This document shows positions 50,487 through 59,073 of a DNA stretch of 64,000 nt, piece after piece. The DNA comes from Solwaraspora sp. WMMD792. Lineage in GTDB: Bacteria > Actinomycetota > Actinomycetes > Mycobacteriales > Micromonosporaceae. A program made the position numbers and the translations under genes. Positions within the stretch are counted from its first letter, which is position 1, and each line of letters opens with the position of its first letter. The notes beneath the pieces were generated by a model, which had not been told where the DNA came from, searched no databases, and was given only the letters and a program-made list of their open reading frames with translations. Location of the stretch: positions 3,224,001-3,288,000 of the forward strand of contig NZ_JARUBH010000009.1 of the NCBI RefSeq assembly GCF_029626105.1. The letters are read 5' to 3'.

Positions 50487-53369
50487 GTGGACAGTGCGCG
50501 GGCCGACGTCGAGCTACGGATCCTCGGGGAGGTGACGGTGCGGGTCGGCGGCCGTGACCTCGACCTGGGGCACGCCCGGCAACGCTGCGTCCTGGCCGTG
50601 CTGCTGGTCGACGCGAACCGGCTGGTGCCCACCGACCGGCTGCTGGACCGGGTCTGGGGCGACCGGCAACCGCAGCGGGCCCGCAACGCGCTCGCCGGCT
50701 ACCTGTCCCGGCTGCGGCAGGTGCTGGCCCCGGCCGACCCGGTACGGATCGTCCGCCGGTCCGGCGGCTACCTGCTGCAGGTCAACCCGGCCCTGGTCGA
50801 CCTGCAGCTGTTCGGCCAGCTGGTCCGGCGGGCCCGGGCCGGCACGACCGCCGCGCGGACCGGCGGGACGCCGGCGACCGTCGACGAACCGACGGCGCTG
50901 CTGGCCCGGGCGTTGTCGCTGTGGCGCGGTACGCCGTTCGGCACCCTGGAGTCGGCCTGGCTCGACACGGTACGCACCGCGCTGGCCGCTGACCGGCTCG
51001 CCGCCCGGCTGGACCTGGTGGACCTGCGGTTGGCCGCCGGTGGGCACGCCGATTTGCTCGGCGAGTTGACCGCGCTGGCCGCCGAGCATCCACTCGACGA
51101 GCGGATCGCCGGTCAGTTGATGCGGGCGCTGTACGGGGCCGGCCGGCAGGCCGAGGCGCTGCGCCACTACCAGGTGGTCCGTACTCGACTCGCCGATGAA
51201 CTGGGCACCGACCCGGCGGCGGCGCTGCGGCAGACGTACCACCGGATCCTGACCGCGGACCCGGCACTGGGGACGGCGGCCGCACCCCCGGAGGCGGCCG
51301 CACCCCCGGAGGCGGCTCTGACTCCGGCCCCGCGCGCCGCGCCGGAGGCGGCCGACGTACCGCGTCAACTGCCGGCCGCGCCGTCGGCCTTCACCGGCCG
51401 GGTCGCCGCGCTGGTCGAGTTGGACGCGCTGCCGATCGACGACCCGGGTCAGCCGCCGCTGGCGGTGGTCACCGGCACCCCCGGGGTCGGCAAGAGCAGC
51501 CTGGTGCTGCACTGGGCGCGCCGCAGCGTCGACCGGTTCCCGGATGGACAATTGTACGTGAACCTGCGTGGATTCGATCCGGCCGGTGCGGCGCTGGACC
51601 CCGCCGAGGTGGTGCGCGGGTTCCTGGCCGCGCTCGGGGTCGCCCCGCAGCGGGTGCCGATCGGGCTGGCCGCGCAGACCGCCCGCTACCGCAGCCTGGT
51701 CGCCGGCCGGCGGATGCTGATCGTGCTGGACAACGCCCGCGACGCCGAACAGGTCCGCCCGCTGCTGCCCGGCGCGCCGGGCTGTGTCACCGTGGTGACC
51801 AGTCGAGGTCAGCTGGGCGGTCTGGTCGCCGTGGACGGGGCTCGGCCGATCGCCCTCGATTTGTTCACCGACGCCGAGGCGCGGCGGTTCCTCGCCCGGC
51901 GGCTGGGGCCGGCAAGGGTGCGGGCAGAGCCGGCCGCCGCACAGCGGATCGTCGACCGGTGTGCCCGGCTGCCGCTGGCGCTCGCCGTCGCGTCGGCGCG
52001 GGTGGTGGTGAACCGGGCGGTCACTCTCACCGACCTGGCCGCCGAGCTGACCGAGGCCGGTGCCGGCCTGGACGTGTTCGACGCTGGCGATCCGGCGGCC
52101 GACGTACGGGCGGTGTTCTCCTGGTCGTACCGGGCGCTCGACCCGGCCGCCGCCGGGCTGTTCCGGCTGATCGGGCTGCATCCCGGGCCGGAGCTGACCG
52201 TGTCGGCGGTGGCCAGTCTGGCCGGTGAAACGGTGCCCGCCGCCCGTCGGCTGCTGGCCGTGCTGACCCGCGCCAGCCTGATAGCCGAGCACTCGCCTGG
52301 ACGGTACGTGCTGCACGACCTGCTGCGGGCGTACGCCGCCGAGCTGGCCGAGGCGCAGGAGCCGGCGACGCGGCGGCGGGCCGCGACCCGGCGGCTGCTC
52401 GACCACCTGCTGCACACCGCGTACGCCGCCGACCGGCTGCTCTATCCGCACCGGGACCCGATCCTGCTGGACTGCCCGGCGCCCGGGGTGGTGGTGCCGG
52501 CGTTGGCCGACGGCGCGGCGGCGATGCGCTGGCTGGTGGCCGAGCACCGGGTGCTGCTCGGTGCGGTCGATCTGGCGGCCAGCGAGCGCTGGGACCGGCA
52601 CGCCTGGGAGCTGGCCTGGAGCCTGACCAGCTACGTCAACCTGCGGGCGCTGTGGCACGACCAGGTGACCGTGCAGGGTGCCGCGTTGCCGGCGGCGGTG
52701 CGGCTGGGCGACCAGGCGGCGCAGGCGAATCTGCACCGCAACCTGGGTCGGGCGTTGACCCAGCTGGACCGTACCGACGAGGCCGCCCGGCACCTGACGC
52801 AGGCGCTTGAGCTGTTCGTCGCCGTCGGGGACCGGGCGAACCAGGCACAGACCAATGTCAACTTCGCCCGGGTGTGCGAGCGGCAGGGCCGCGACGCCGA
52901 CGCCCTCGACTACGACCTGCGGTCGCTGGAGCTGTACCGGCAGGCCGGGCACCTGACCGGTCAGGCGCGGGCGATGAACAACATCGCCTGGACCCGGATC
53001 CGCCTCGGCGAACCCGAACAGGCCCGTGAGCTGTGCCGGCATGCCCTGGCGCTCAACACCGAGCTCGGCAACCGGCACGGGGCGGCCACCAACTGGCGTA
53101 CCGCCGGTTGTGCCGAGGCGGCGGCCGGTGACCATCGCGCGGCGGTCGACTGCCACGAGCGGGCGTTGCGGCTGTTCCGCGCGATCGGTGACCGGGGCGG
53201 TGAGGCGGAGACTCTGGTCGACCTCGGCGACGCGCGGTACGCCTGCGGCCAGGTCGACCCGGCCCGGGGCGACTGGGCGGCGGCGCTGGTGCTGCTGGAG
53301 CGGGCCGGCCACCCGGACGCCGCCGCCGTACGCGCCCGGCTGGCGCGTCCGGCAACGTCGCTGCGCTGA
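50487..53369 (+). CDS. SARP family regulator, BTAD-NB-ARC-TPR (AfsR-like)
   Basis: 960 residues. The N-terminal OmpR-like DNA-binding domain covers about residues 8-95 (LRILGEVTVRVGGRDLDLGH, RLLDRVWGD) and the BTAD domain about 100-255. An NB-ARC ATPase follows, with P-loop GTPGVGKSS near residue 335 and LIVLDNARDAEQ. TPR repeats fill the C-terminal third (NLGRALTQLDRTDEAARHLTQA). SARPs activate antibiotic and other secondary metabolism clusters. The GTG at 50487 is the likely start but its ribosome site is weak. The nearest biosynthetic set is the SerC-E2-P450-GNAT operon about 1.2 kb away; regulation of it is inferred. Confidence 0.93.
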   Translation: MDSARADVELRILGEVTVRVGGRDLDLGHARQRCVLAVLLVDANRLVPTDRLLDRVWGDRQPQRARNALAGYLSRLRQVLAPADPVRIVRRSGGYLLQVNPALVDLQLFGQLVRRARAGTTAARTGGTPATVDEPTALLARALSLWRGTPFGTLESAWLDTVRTALAADRLAARLDLVDLRLAAGGHADLLGELTALAAEHPLDERIAGQLMRALYGAGRQAEALRHYQVVRTRLADELGTDPAAALRQTYHRILTADPALGTAAAPPEAAAPPEAALTPAPRAAPEAADVPRQLPAAPSAFTGRVAALVELDALPIDDPGQPPLAVVTGTPGVGKSSLVLHWARRSVDRFPDGQLYVNLRGFDPAGAALDPAEVVRGFLAALGVAPQRVPIGLAAQTARYRSLVAGRRMLIVLDNARDAEQVRPLLPGAPGCVTVVTSRGQLGGLVAVDGARPIALDLFTDAEARRFLARRLGPARVRAEPAAAQRIVDRCARLPLALAVASARVVVNRAVTLTDLAAELTEAGAGLDVFDAGDPAADVRAVFSWSYRALDPAAAGLFRLIGLHPGPELTVSAVASLAGETVPAARRLLAVLTRASLIAEHSPGRYVLHDLLRAYAAELAEAQEPATRRRAATRRLLDHLLHTAYAADRLLYPHRDPILLDCPAPGVVVPALADGAAAMRWLVAEHRVLLGAVDLAASERWDRHAWELAWSLTSYVNLRALWHDQVTVQGAALPAAVRLGDQAAQANLHRNLGRALTQLDRTDEAARHLTQALELFVAVGDRANQAQTNVNFARVCERQGRDADALDYDLRSLELYRQAGHLTGQARAMNNIAWTRIRLGEPEQARELCRHALALNTELGNRHGAATNWRTAGCAEAAAGDHRAAVDCHERALRLFRAIGDRGGEAETLVDLGDARYACGQVDPARGDWAAALVLLERAGHPDAAAVRARLARPATSLR

Positions 53370-53415
53370 AGCGCCGAGGGCGTACGCCCGTCACTGCACG
53401 GCGCCGGGCAGGTCG

Positions 53416-53456
53416 TTGACACGTGAGCGACCCGATCGTTAACGTTAACAACGATC
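53416..53456 (+). promoter_or_regulatory. Promoter with overlapping palindromic operator before GH95
   Basis: TTGACA at 53416-53421 and TAACGT at 53440-53445 form a fair promoter with an 18-base spacer. The -10 lies inside the perfect 12-bp palindrome GTTAACGTTAAC (53438-53449), and GATCGTT/AACGATC arms flank it (53434-53456). A LacI-type repressor bound here would block RNA polymerase. Which repressor is not known. Confidence 0.65.
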
Positions 53457-53531
53457 AGTTTCGATACATAACCTGGTGGCCGGGTCGACGTGCCTGCGGC
53501 CAACCGCCGGTACGGATCCTGGAGAACCGCT

Positions 53532-56363
53532 ATGTCTGAAGTGACCCGACGAAAACTCCTCACCGCCGGGGCGGCCGGGGCGGGTGCCGTTCTGCTGCCA
53601 GCCGGGTGGACCGCGATCGCCCGCGCGCAGCCGGCGACGCCACCGCAGGTCCTCGCGGCCGGCGACATGGCGCTCTGGTACGACGAACCGGCCGGGAGCG
53701 ACTGGCTGCGCGCGTTGCCCGTCGGCAACGGCCGACTCGGCGCCATGGTCTTCGGCAACGTCGACACCGACCGACTCCAGCTCAACGAGGACACCGTCTG
53801 GGCCGGCGGCCCCTACGACTCCGCCAACCCACGCGGCGCCGGCGCGCTGGCCGAGATCCGCCGGCTGGTCTTCGCCGAGCAGTGGACCCAGGCGCAGAAC
53901 CTGATCAACCAGACCATGATGGGCTCGCCCGGTGGGCAGCTTGCCTACCAACCGGTCGGCAACCTGCGACTCGCCTTCGGCTCCGCCAGCGGCATGTCCC
54001 AGTACGACCGCACACTCGACCTCACCACGGCCACCGTCACCACCACGTACACGCTGGGGGGCGTGCGGTACCGGCGCGAGGTGTTCGCCAGCGCGCCGGA
54101 CCAGGTGATCGTCGTGCGGCTGACCGCGGACCGGTCGAACGCGATCACCTTCACCGCCACCTTCGACAGCCCGCAGCGCAGCTCCGTCTCCAGCCCGAAC
54201 GCGACGACGATCGCGCTCGACGGCACCTCCGGGAGCATGGAAGGCGTCACCGGTTCGGTGCGCTTCCTCGCCCTGACCACCGCCATCGCCACCGGCGGGA
54301 CGGTCAGCAGCTCCGGCGGGAGCCTGCGGGTGTCCGGCGCGACCAGCGTCACGCTGCTGATCTCGGTCGGATCCAGTTACGTCGACTTCCGCACCGTCAA
54401 CGGCGACTACCAGGGCATCGCCCGCAACCACCTCGACGCCGCCCGTACGGTCGGTTTCGACCAGCTGCGCAGCCGGCACCTGGCCGACTACCAGGCGCTG
54501 TTCAACCGGGTGTCGATCGACCTGGGGCGCACGGCGGCGGCCGACCAGCCGACCGACGTGCGGATCGCCCAGCACGCGAGCGTCGATGACCCGCAGTTCT
54601 CCGCGCTGCTGTTCCAGTACGGCCGCTACCTGCTGATCTCGTCGTCACGACCGGGCAGCCAGCCGGCCAACCTGCAGGGCGTCTGGAACGACTCGATGAC
54701 CCCGCCGTGGGACTCGAAGTACACGATCAACGCCAACCTGCCGATGAACTACTGGCCGGCCGACACGACCAACCTCTCCGAGTGCTTCCTGCCGGTCTTC
54801 GACATGGTCCGGGACCTGGCGGTCAGCGGCGCGCGGACCGCGCAGGCGCAGTACGGCGCCGGCGGCTGGGTGACCCACCACAACACCGACGGGTGGCGGG
54901 GCTCCTCTGTGGTCGACGGCGCGTTCTGGGGCATGTGGCAGACCGGTGGAGCGTGGCTGGCCACCCTGATCTGGGAGCACTACCAGTTCACCGGCGACGT
55001 CACCTTCCTGCAGACCAACTATCCGGCGATGAAGGGTGCGGCCCAGTTCTTCCTCGACACCCTGGTCACCCATCCGAACCTGGGATACCTGGTCACCAAC
55101 CCGTCGAACTCCCCCGAGATCGCCCACCACGGCGACGCCAGCGTCTGCGCCGGACCCACGATGGACAACCAGATCCTGCGGGACCTGTTCGAGGGGGTCG
55201 CCCGGGCCAGCGAGGTCCTCGGCGTGGATCCGACGTTGCGGACCCAGGTCCGGGCGGCCCGCGACCGGCTGGCGCCGATGCGGATCGGCTCCCGGGGCAA
55301 CGTCCAGGAGTGGCTGGCCGACTGGGTCGAGCCGGAACGCAACCACCGGCACGTCTCCCACCTCTACGGGCTGCACCCCAGCAACCAGATCACCCGGCGC
55401 GGCACCCCCCAGCTGTTCGAGGCCGCGCGCCGGACCCTGGAGATCCGGGGCGACGACGGCACCGGCTGGTCGCTGGCCTGGAAAATCAACTTCTGGGCCC
55501 GGTTGGAGGACGCCGCCCGCGCCCACAAGCTGCTGCGTGACCTGGTGCGCACCGACCGGCTGGCACCGAACATGTTCGACCTGCACCCGCCGTTCCAGAT
55601 CGACGGGAACTTCGGCGCCACCTCCGGGATCGCCGAGATGCTGCTGCAGAGCCACAACGGGGAGCTGCACCTGCTGCCGGCGCTGCCCGCCGCCTGGCCG
55701 ACCGGGCAGGTCGCCGGGCTGCGGGGCCGGGGCGGCTACACCGTCGCGATGGTGTGGCGCGACGGCCAGGCCGACGAGTTCCACGTCCGCGCCGACCGCG
55801 ACGGCACCGTACGGCTGCGGGCCCGGCTGTTCACCGGCAGCTTCACCCTCACCGACGTCACCGACGGCGGTACGCCGAGCGCCACCCGGCCGGAGACCGA
55901 CGTGGTCCAGTTCGCCGGCCGCGCCGGACGCACCTACCGCCTCGCCCGCCCCGGCGTGTCGCCGACACCGACGCCGACCCTGTCGGCGAGCCCGTCCCCG
56001 TCGGTCTCGCCGACCCCGACCCTGTCCCCGACCCCGAGTCCGAGCAGCTCTCCCCCGCCGTCCGGGGCTCGGGCGACGTACGCGGTCACCGGGTCGTGGC
56101 CCGGCGGTTTCCAGGGCGAGGTGACCGTGACCGCCGGCGCCGCACCGATCCAGGGCTGGGCCGTCACCTGGACCTTCCCCAACGGGCAGGTCATCAACCA
56201 GATGTGGAGCGGCGCCCACACGCAGAGCGGCGCGACCGTACGGGTCACCAACGTGTCCTACAACGGGTCGCTGCCGGCCGGCGGCTCGACCACCTTCGGG
56301 TTCCTCGCCAGCGTCGGTGGCACGAACAACCCACCGACCGACCTGGTCTGCACGACCACCTGA
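53532..56363 (+). CDS. Secreted GH95 alpha-L-fucosidase with C-terminal CBM2
   Basis: 943 residues from ATG 53532, with GGAG upstream. The Tat signal is TRRKLLTAGAAG. The GH95 region covers about residues 45-810: LPVGNGRLGAMVFG near the start, the base-activating Asn pair N400/N402 in INANLPMNYW, the acid E529 in SNSPEIA and D691 in FQIDGNFGATSGIAEM. A Thr/Pro/Ser linker and a CBM2 module (SWPGGFQGEVTVTAG, WAVTWTF, SYNGSLPAGGSTTFGF) follow. GH95 removes alpha-1,2-L-fucose or alpha-L-galactose by inversion, as found on xyloglucan. It stands alone but fits the glycan block 25 kb away. Confidence 0.95.
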   Translation: MSEVTRRKLLTAGAAGAGAVLLPAGWTAIARAQPATPPQVLAAGDMALWYDEPAGSDWLRALPVGNGRLGAMVFGNVDTDRLQLNEDTVWAGGPYDSANPRGAGALAEIRRLVFAEQWTQAQNLINQTMMGSPGGQLAYQPVGNLRLAFGSASGMSQYDRTLDLTTATVTTTYTLGGVRYRREVFASAPDQVIVVRLTADRSNAITFTATFDSPQRSSVSSPNATTIALDGTSGSMEGVTGSVRFLALTTAIATGGTVSSSGGSLRVSGATSVTLLISVGSSYVDFRTVNGDYQGIARNHLDAARTVGFDQLRSRHLADYQALFNRVSIDLGRTAAADQPTDVRIAQHASVDDPQFSALLFQYGRYLLISSSRPGSQPANLQGVWNDSMTPPWDSKYTINANLPMNYWPADTTNLSECFLPVFDMVRDLAVSGARTAQAQYGAGGWVTHHNTDGWRGSSVVDGAFWGMWQTGGAWLATLIWEHYQFTGDVTFLQTNYPAMKGAAQFFLDTLVTHPNLGYLVTNPSNSPEIAHHGDASVCAGPTMDNQILRDLFEGVARASEVLGVDPTLRTQVRAARDRLAPMRIGSRGNVQEWLADWVEPERNHRHVSHLYGLHPSNQITRRGTPQLFEAARRTLEIRGDDGTGWSLAWKINFWARLEDAARAHKLLRDLVRTDRLAPNMFDLHPPFQIDGNFGATSGIAEMLLQSHNGELHLLPALPAAWPTGQVAGLRGRGGYTVAMVWRDGQADEFHVRADRDGTVRLRARLFTGSFTLTDVTDGGTPSATRPETDVVQFAGRAGRTYRLARPGVSPTPTPTLSASPSPSVSPTPTLSPTPSPSSSPPPSGARATYAVTGSWPGGFQGEVTVTAGAAPIQGWAVTWTFPNGQVINQMWSGAHTQSGATVRVTNVSYNGSLPAGGSTTFGFLASVGGTNNPPTDLVCTTT

Positions 56364-56369
56364 CAGCAT

Positions 56370-56401
56370 CCGCCCGCCGCGTCGTCAGGCGCGGCGGGCG
56401 G
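56370..56401. terminator. 12-bp GC hairpin between GH95 and the MmyB-type regulator
   Basis: CCGCCCGCCGCG at 56370-56381 pairs perfectly with 56390-56401 around an 8-base loop, seven bases after the GH95 stop. It probably serves both convergent genes. Confidence 0.75.
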
Positions 56402-56410
56402 CCACGCCGG

Positions 56411-57256
56411 TCAGCGCAGCGGCTGGGCGCCGATGACGGACAGCAGGTGCAGCTTGTCGTGGCTTTCGCTGCCGGGGACGGCCGTGTAGACCAGCAGGGA
56501 GTGGGCCTGGCCGGGGTCGACCAGTTGTTGACAGGTCAGCTCCAAGGCGCCGACCTGCGGGTGGACGAAGTGTTTGACGTCGTGCGGGCGGACGCCGATC
56601 TCGTAGTTGTCCCACGCCCGGCGGAACTCCTCACTACTGGCGAGGAGCAGGTCGGCCAGGCGAGCGGCCCGGGAGTCGGGGCCGCGCAGGGTGACGATCT
56701 GCCGCAGACCGGAGGCGTACATCCGGGTGAGAAACGGATGTTCCTGCGGGGCGTACCGGTCCCGGGCGCTCGGGTCGGTGAACCAGCGGTAGCCGGAGCT
56801 GCGGGCCGGCCCGGTGAACCGGGTGGTGTCGCCGGTCAGCGCGACCCCCATCGGGGTCTGCCGTAGCGTCTCGCCGAGTTCGGTGACAATCTCCGCCGGG
56901 GTGTCGGTCAGCCGGTCGAGGACCCGCAGCAGGCCGGGGCTGATGTGTTCGGTGGTCCCGCCGCCGCCACGGGTCGGCGGCTGGTGCCCGGCGAGGCGGA
57001 ACAGGTGGTCCCGTTCGTCGAGTGACAGGTGCAGGCCCTGGGCGATCGAGGCGAGCATCTGGCTCGACGGCTGCGGCCCGCGTTCGCGCTCCAGCCGCGA
57101 GTAGTAGTCGGTCGACATGTGGCACAGGGCCGCTACCTCCTCACGCCGCAGCCCGCTGGTGCGTCGGCGGGGGCCGCGCGGCAGGCCGACGTCCTCCGGT
57201 TGCAGCGCCTCGCGGCGGCTGCGGAGGAACTCGGCCAGCCCGGCGCGGTCGATCAT
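56411..57256 (-). CDS. XRE regulator with MmyB-like ligand-binding domain
   Basis: 281 residues. The helix-turn-helix covers about residues 5-90, with the typical GPRRRTSGLRREEVAALCHMS and YYSRLERERGPQPS. The MmyB-like PAS-type sensor follows (SPGLLRVLDRLTDTPAEIV, HPQVGALELTCQQLVDPG). Regulators of this group usually repress a divergent oxidoreductase gene; here the SDR at 57459 is divergent. The ATG at 57256 follows AAGGAGG. The ligand may be a fatty acid-like compound, as known for MltR/MmyB relatives. Confidence 0.93.
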   Translation of the reverse strand: MIDRAGLAEFLRSRREALQPEDVGLPRGPRRRTSGLRREEVAALCHMSTDYYSRLERERGPQPSSQMLASIAQGLHLSLDERDHLFRLAGHQPPTRGGGGTTEHISPGLLRVLDRLTDTPAEIVTELGETLRQTPMGVALTGDTTRFTGPARSSGYRWFTDPSARDRYAPQEHPFLTRMYASGLRQIVTLRGPDSRAARLADLLLASSEEFRRAWDNYEIGVRPHDVKHFVHPQVGALELTCQQLVDPGQAHSLLVYTAVPGSESHDKLHLLSVIGAQPLR

Positions 57257-57458
57257 CGGGGTGCCTCCTTCGCGGTCCTGCCTTGTTTCTACCGTCCGTG
57301 GCCGGCGGTAACCACGGATCGCCGATCCACCCCTGCGACGGACCGGCGGGGATGCCGCCGGACCGATGGGGGGCGGCCGGAGCCGGGGATCGGCAGGCCG
57401 TGGTTACGGTGCCGTCGACGTTCCAGGATCGGTGGGTACCCGACGGAGGAGACGCACC

Positions 57459-58409
57459 ATGGCACGGCGAACGATCGACAGCACGATTCCCGATCTGTCC
57501 GGAAAGCGGGCGCTGGTCACCGGCGCGAGCGACGGGATGGGCCTGGTGATCGCCACCCGACTGGCCGCCGCCGGCGCGGAGGTGATCATGCCGGTACGTA
57601 ACCGGCGCAAGGGCGAGGCGGCCGTGGCCGGAATCCGGGCGAAGGTCCCGGACGCCACGGTCTCGCTGCGCGATCTCGACCTGTCGAGCCTGGCGTCGGT
57701 CGCCGCGCTCGGCGAGACGCTGCGCGCGGAGGACCGGCCGCTGCACATCCTGATCAACAACGCCGGGGTGATGACCCCGCCGCAGCGGCAGACCACGGCG
57801 GACGGGCACGAGCTGCAGTTCGGCACCAACCATCTCGGACACTTCGCGCTCGTCGGCGGGCTCCTGCCGCTGCTGCGCGCGGGGCGGGCCCGGGTGACCT
57901 CGCAGGTCAGCATCGCGGCCCGCAGCGGCACGATCAACTGGGACGACCTGGGCTGGGAACGCGGCTACCACGGGCAGCGCGCCTACAGCCAATCCAAGAT
58001 CGCGTTCGGGTTGTTCGGACTGGAGCTGGACCGCCGCAGTCGGGCCGAGGGCTGGGGCATCACCAGCAACCTGTCCCACCCCGGGGTGGCCCCGACCAGC
58101 CTGCTCGCCGCCCGACCGGAGGTCGGCCGCAGCAAGGACACCCCGCAGGTACGGCTGATCCGTGCCCTGTCGGCCCGGGGCATCCTGCTCGGCACCGTCG
58201 AGACGGCGGCCCTGCCGGCGCTGCTCGCCGCGACGGCCCCGGACGCGAAAGGCGGTGTGCTGTACGGGCCCGCCGGCCTCGGCAATCTGGGCGGCCCGCC
58301 GGTCGAGCACCGGACCTTCTCCCCGCTGCTCACCGAGGACGCCGTACGCGTCTGGCAGGTCTCGCAGCGGCTCACCAGGACCACGATCCCGGCCGACAGT
58401 CTGACGTGA
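57459..58409 (+). CDS. Short-chain dehydrogenase (WWOX/protochlorophyllide-reductase-like SDR)
   Basis: 316 residues. NAD(P) motif [14 protein letters not shown], and the YxxxK pair in AYSQSKIA; the usual catalytic Ser lies in QVSIAAR. The LVGGLLPLL and [11 protein letters not shown] segments place it with the long SDRs resembling retinol dehydrogenase or WWOX. ATG 57459 has GGAGGA upstream. It is divergent from the MmyB-type regulator, a frequent pair in actinomycetes, and is probably repressed by it. The substrate is unknown. Confidence 0.93.
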   Translation: MARRTIDSTIPDLSGKRALVTGASDGMGLVIATRLAAAGAEVIMPVRNRRKGEAAVAGIRAKVPDATVSLRDLDLSSLASVAALGETLRAEDRPLHILINNAGVMTPPQRQTTADGHELQFGTNHLGHFALVGGLLPLLRAGRARVTSQVSIAARSGTINWDDLGWERGYHGQRAYSQSKIAFGLFGLELDRRSRAEGWGITSNLSHPGVAPTSLLAARPEVGRSKDTPQVRLIRALSARGILLGTVETAALPALLAATAPDAKGGVLYGPAGLGNLGGPPVEHRTFSPLLTEDAVRVWQVSQRLTRTTIPADSLT

Positions 58410-58431
58410 TCCTCAGATCAAAGCTGGTCGG

Positions 58432-59073
58432 TCAGAGTTCGTCGGTGGTGATCAGCCCGTCCTGCAGGGCACGAGCCACCAGGGCGGCCTTGGTGGGTGC
58501 CTCCCGGCCGACGTTGGCGTACTTGACCCGGACCCGTTCCAGGCAGGAGTTGACCCGGTGCACGGTCAGGCGCAGCCGGTGGGCGACCATCTCCTTCGAC
58601 TCGGAGTGGAACCACTCGATCAGCACCTGATGCTCACGGGGCGACAACCGGGGACGCTGCGGGCGTTCGTCGGTGCCGAACGCGCCGGCGAGCGCCGGTG
58701 GGGTGTACGGCGTACCGGCCGCTGCGGCAGTGATCGCGGCGACCAGGTGGTCCGCGCCCTCGGCCTTGGTCAGGTAGGTGAAGGCGCCGATGTCGAGGGC
58801 GGTGAGGGCGCTGTCCCGGTCGTCGCGCATGCTGTAGACGACGACCTGACGGCCGGCGTCGACGAGACGTTTCAGGTCGCCGTACGCCGGGCCGGTGACG
58901 TCGAGCTGCAGGTCGAGGACGACCACGTCGGCGCTCGCCCCCGGGTCGAGCCAGGCGACGGCGACGGTGGGGCCGGCGGCGACGACCTCGATCGGTGGGT
59001 CGGCCAGTGCGCACCAGGCACGCACCCCGGCGACGACGACGGGATGGTCGTCCACGACTACCGCAGTGATCAT
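58432..59073 (-). CDS. NarL/LuxR family response regulator
   Basis: 213 residues from ATG 59073, which has GGGAG upstream and overlaps the kinase stop (ATGA). The receiver domain has VVVDDHP at the start and phospho-acceptor D54 in VVLDLQLD. The C-terminal LuxR-type helix-turn-helix reads LSPREHQVLIEWFHSESKEM, then HRVNSCLERVRVKYANVGR. The helix-turn-helix differs from the usual T-N-K-E-I-A form, so its target site may be unusual. A long antisense-like open frame reads upstream but is not coding. Confidence 0.9.
   Translation of the reverse strand: MITAVVVDDHPVVVAGVRAWCALADPPIEVVAAGPTVAVAWLDPGASADVVVLDLQLDVTGPAYGDLKRLVDAGRQVVVYSMRDDRDSALTALDIGAFTYLTKAEGADHLVAAITAAAAGTPYTPPALAGAFGTDERPQRPRLSPREHQVLIEWFHSESKEMVAHRLRLTVHRVNSCLERVRVKYANVGREAPTKAALVARALQDGLITTDEL

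Noticed and set aside
50514-53312. Open frame of 932 codons opposite the SARP gene
   Set aside because: Antisense shadow; the plus strand carries all SARP, NB-ARC and TPR motifs.
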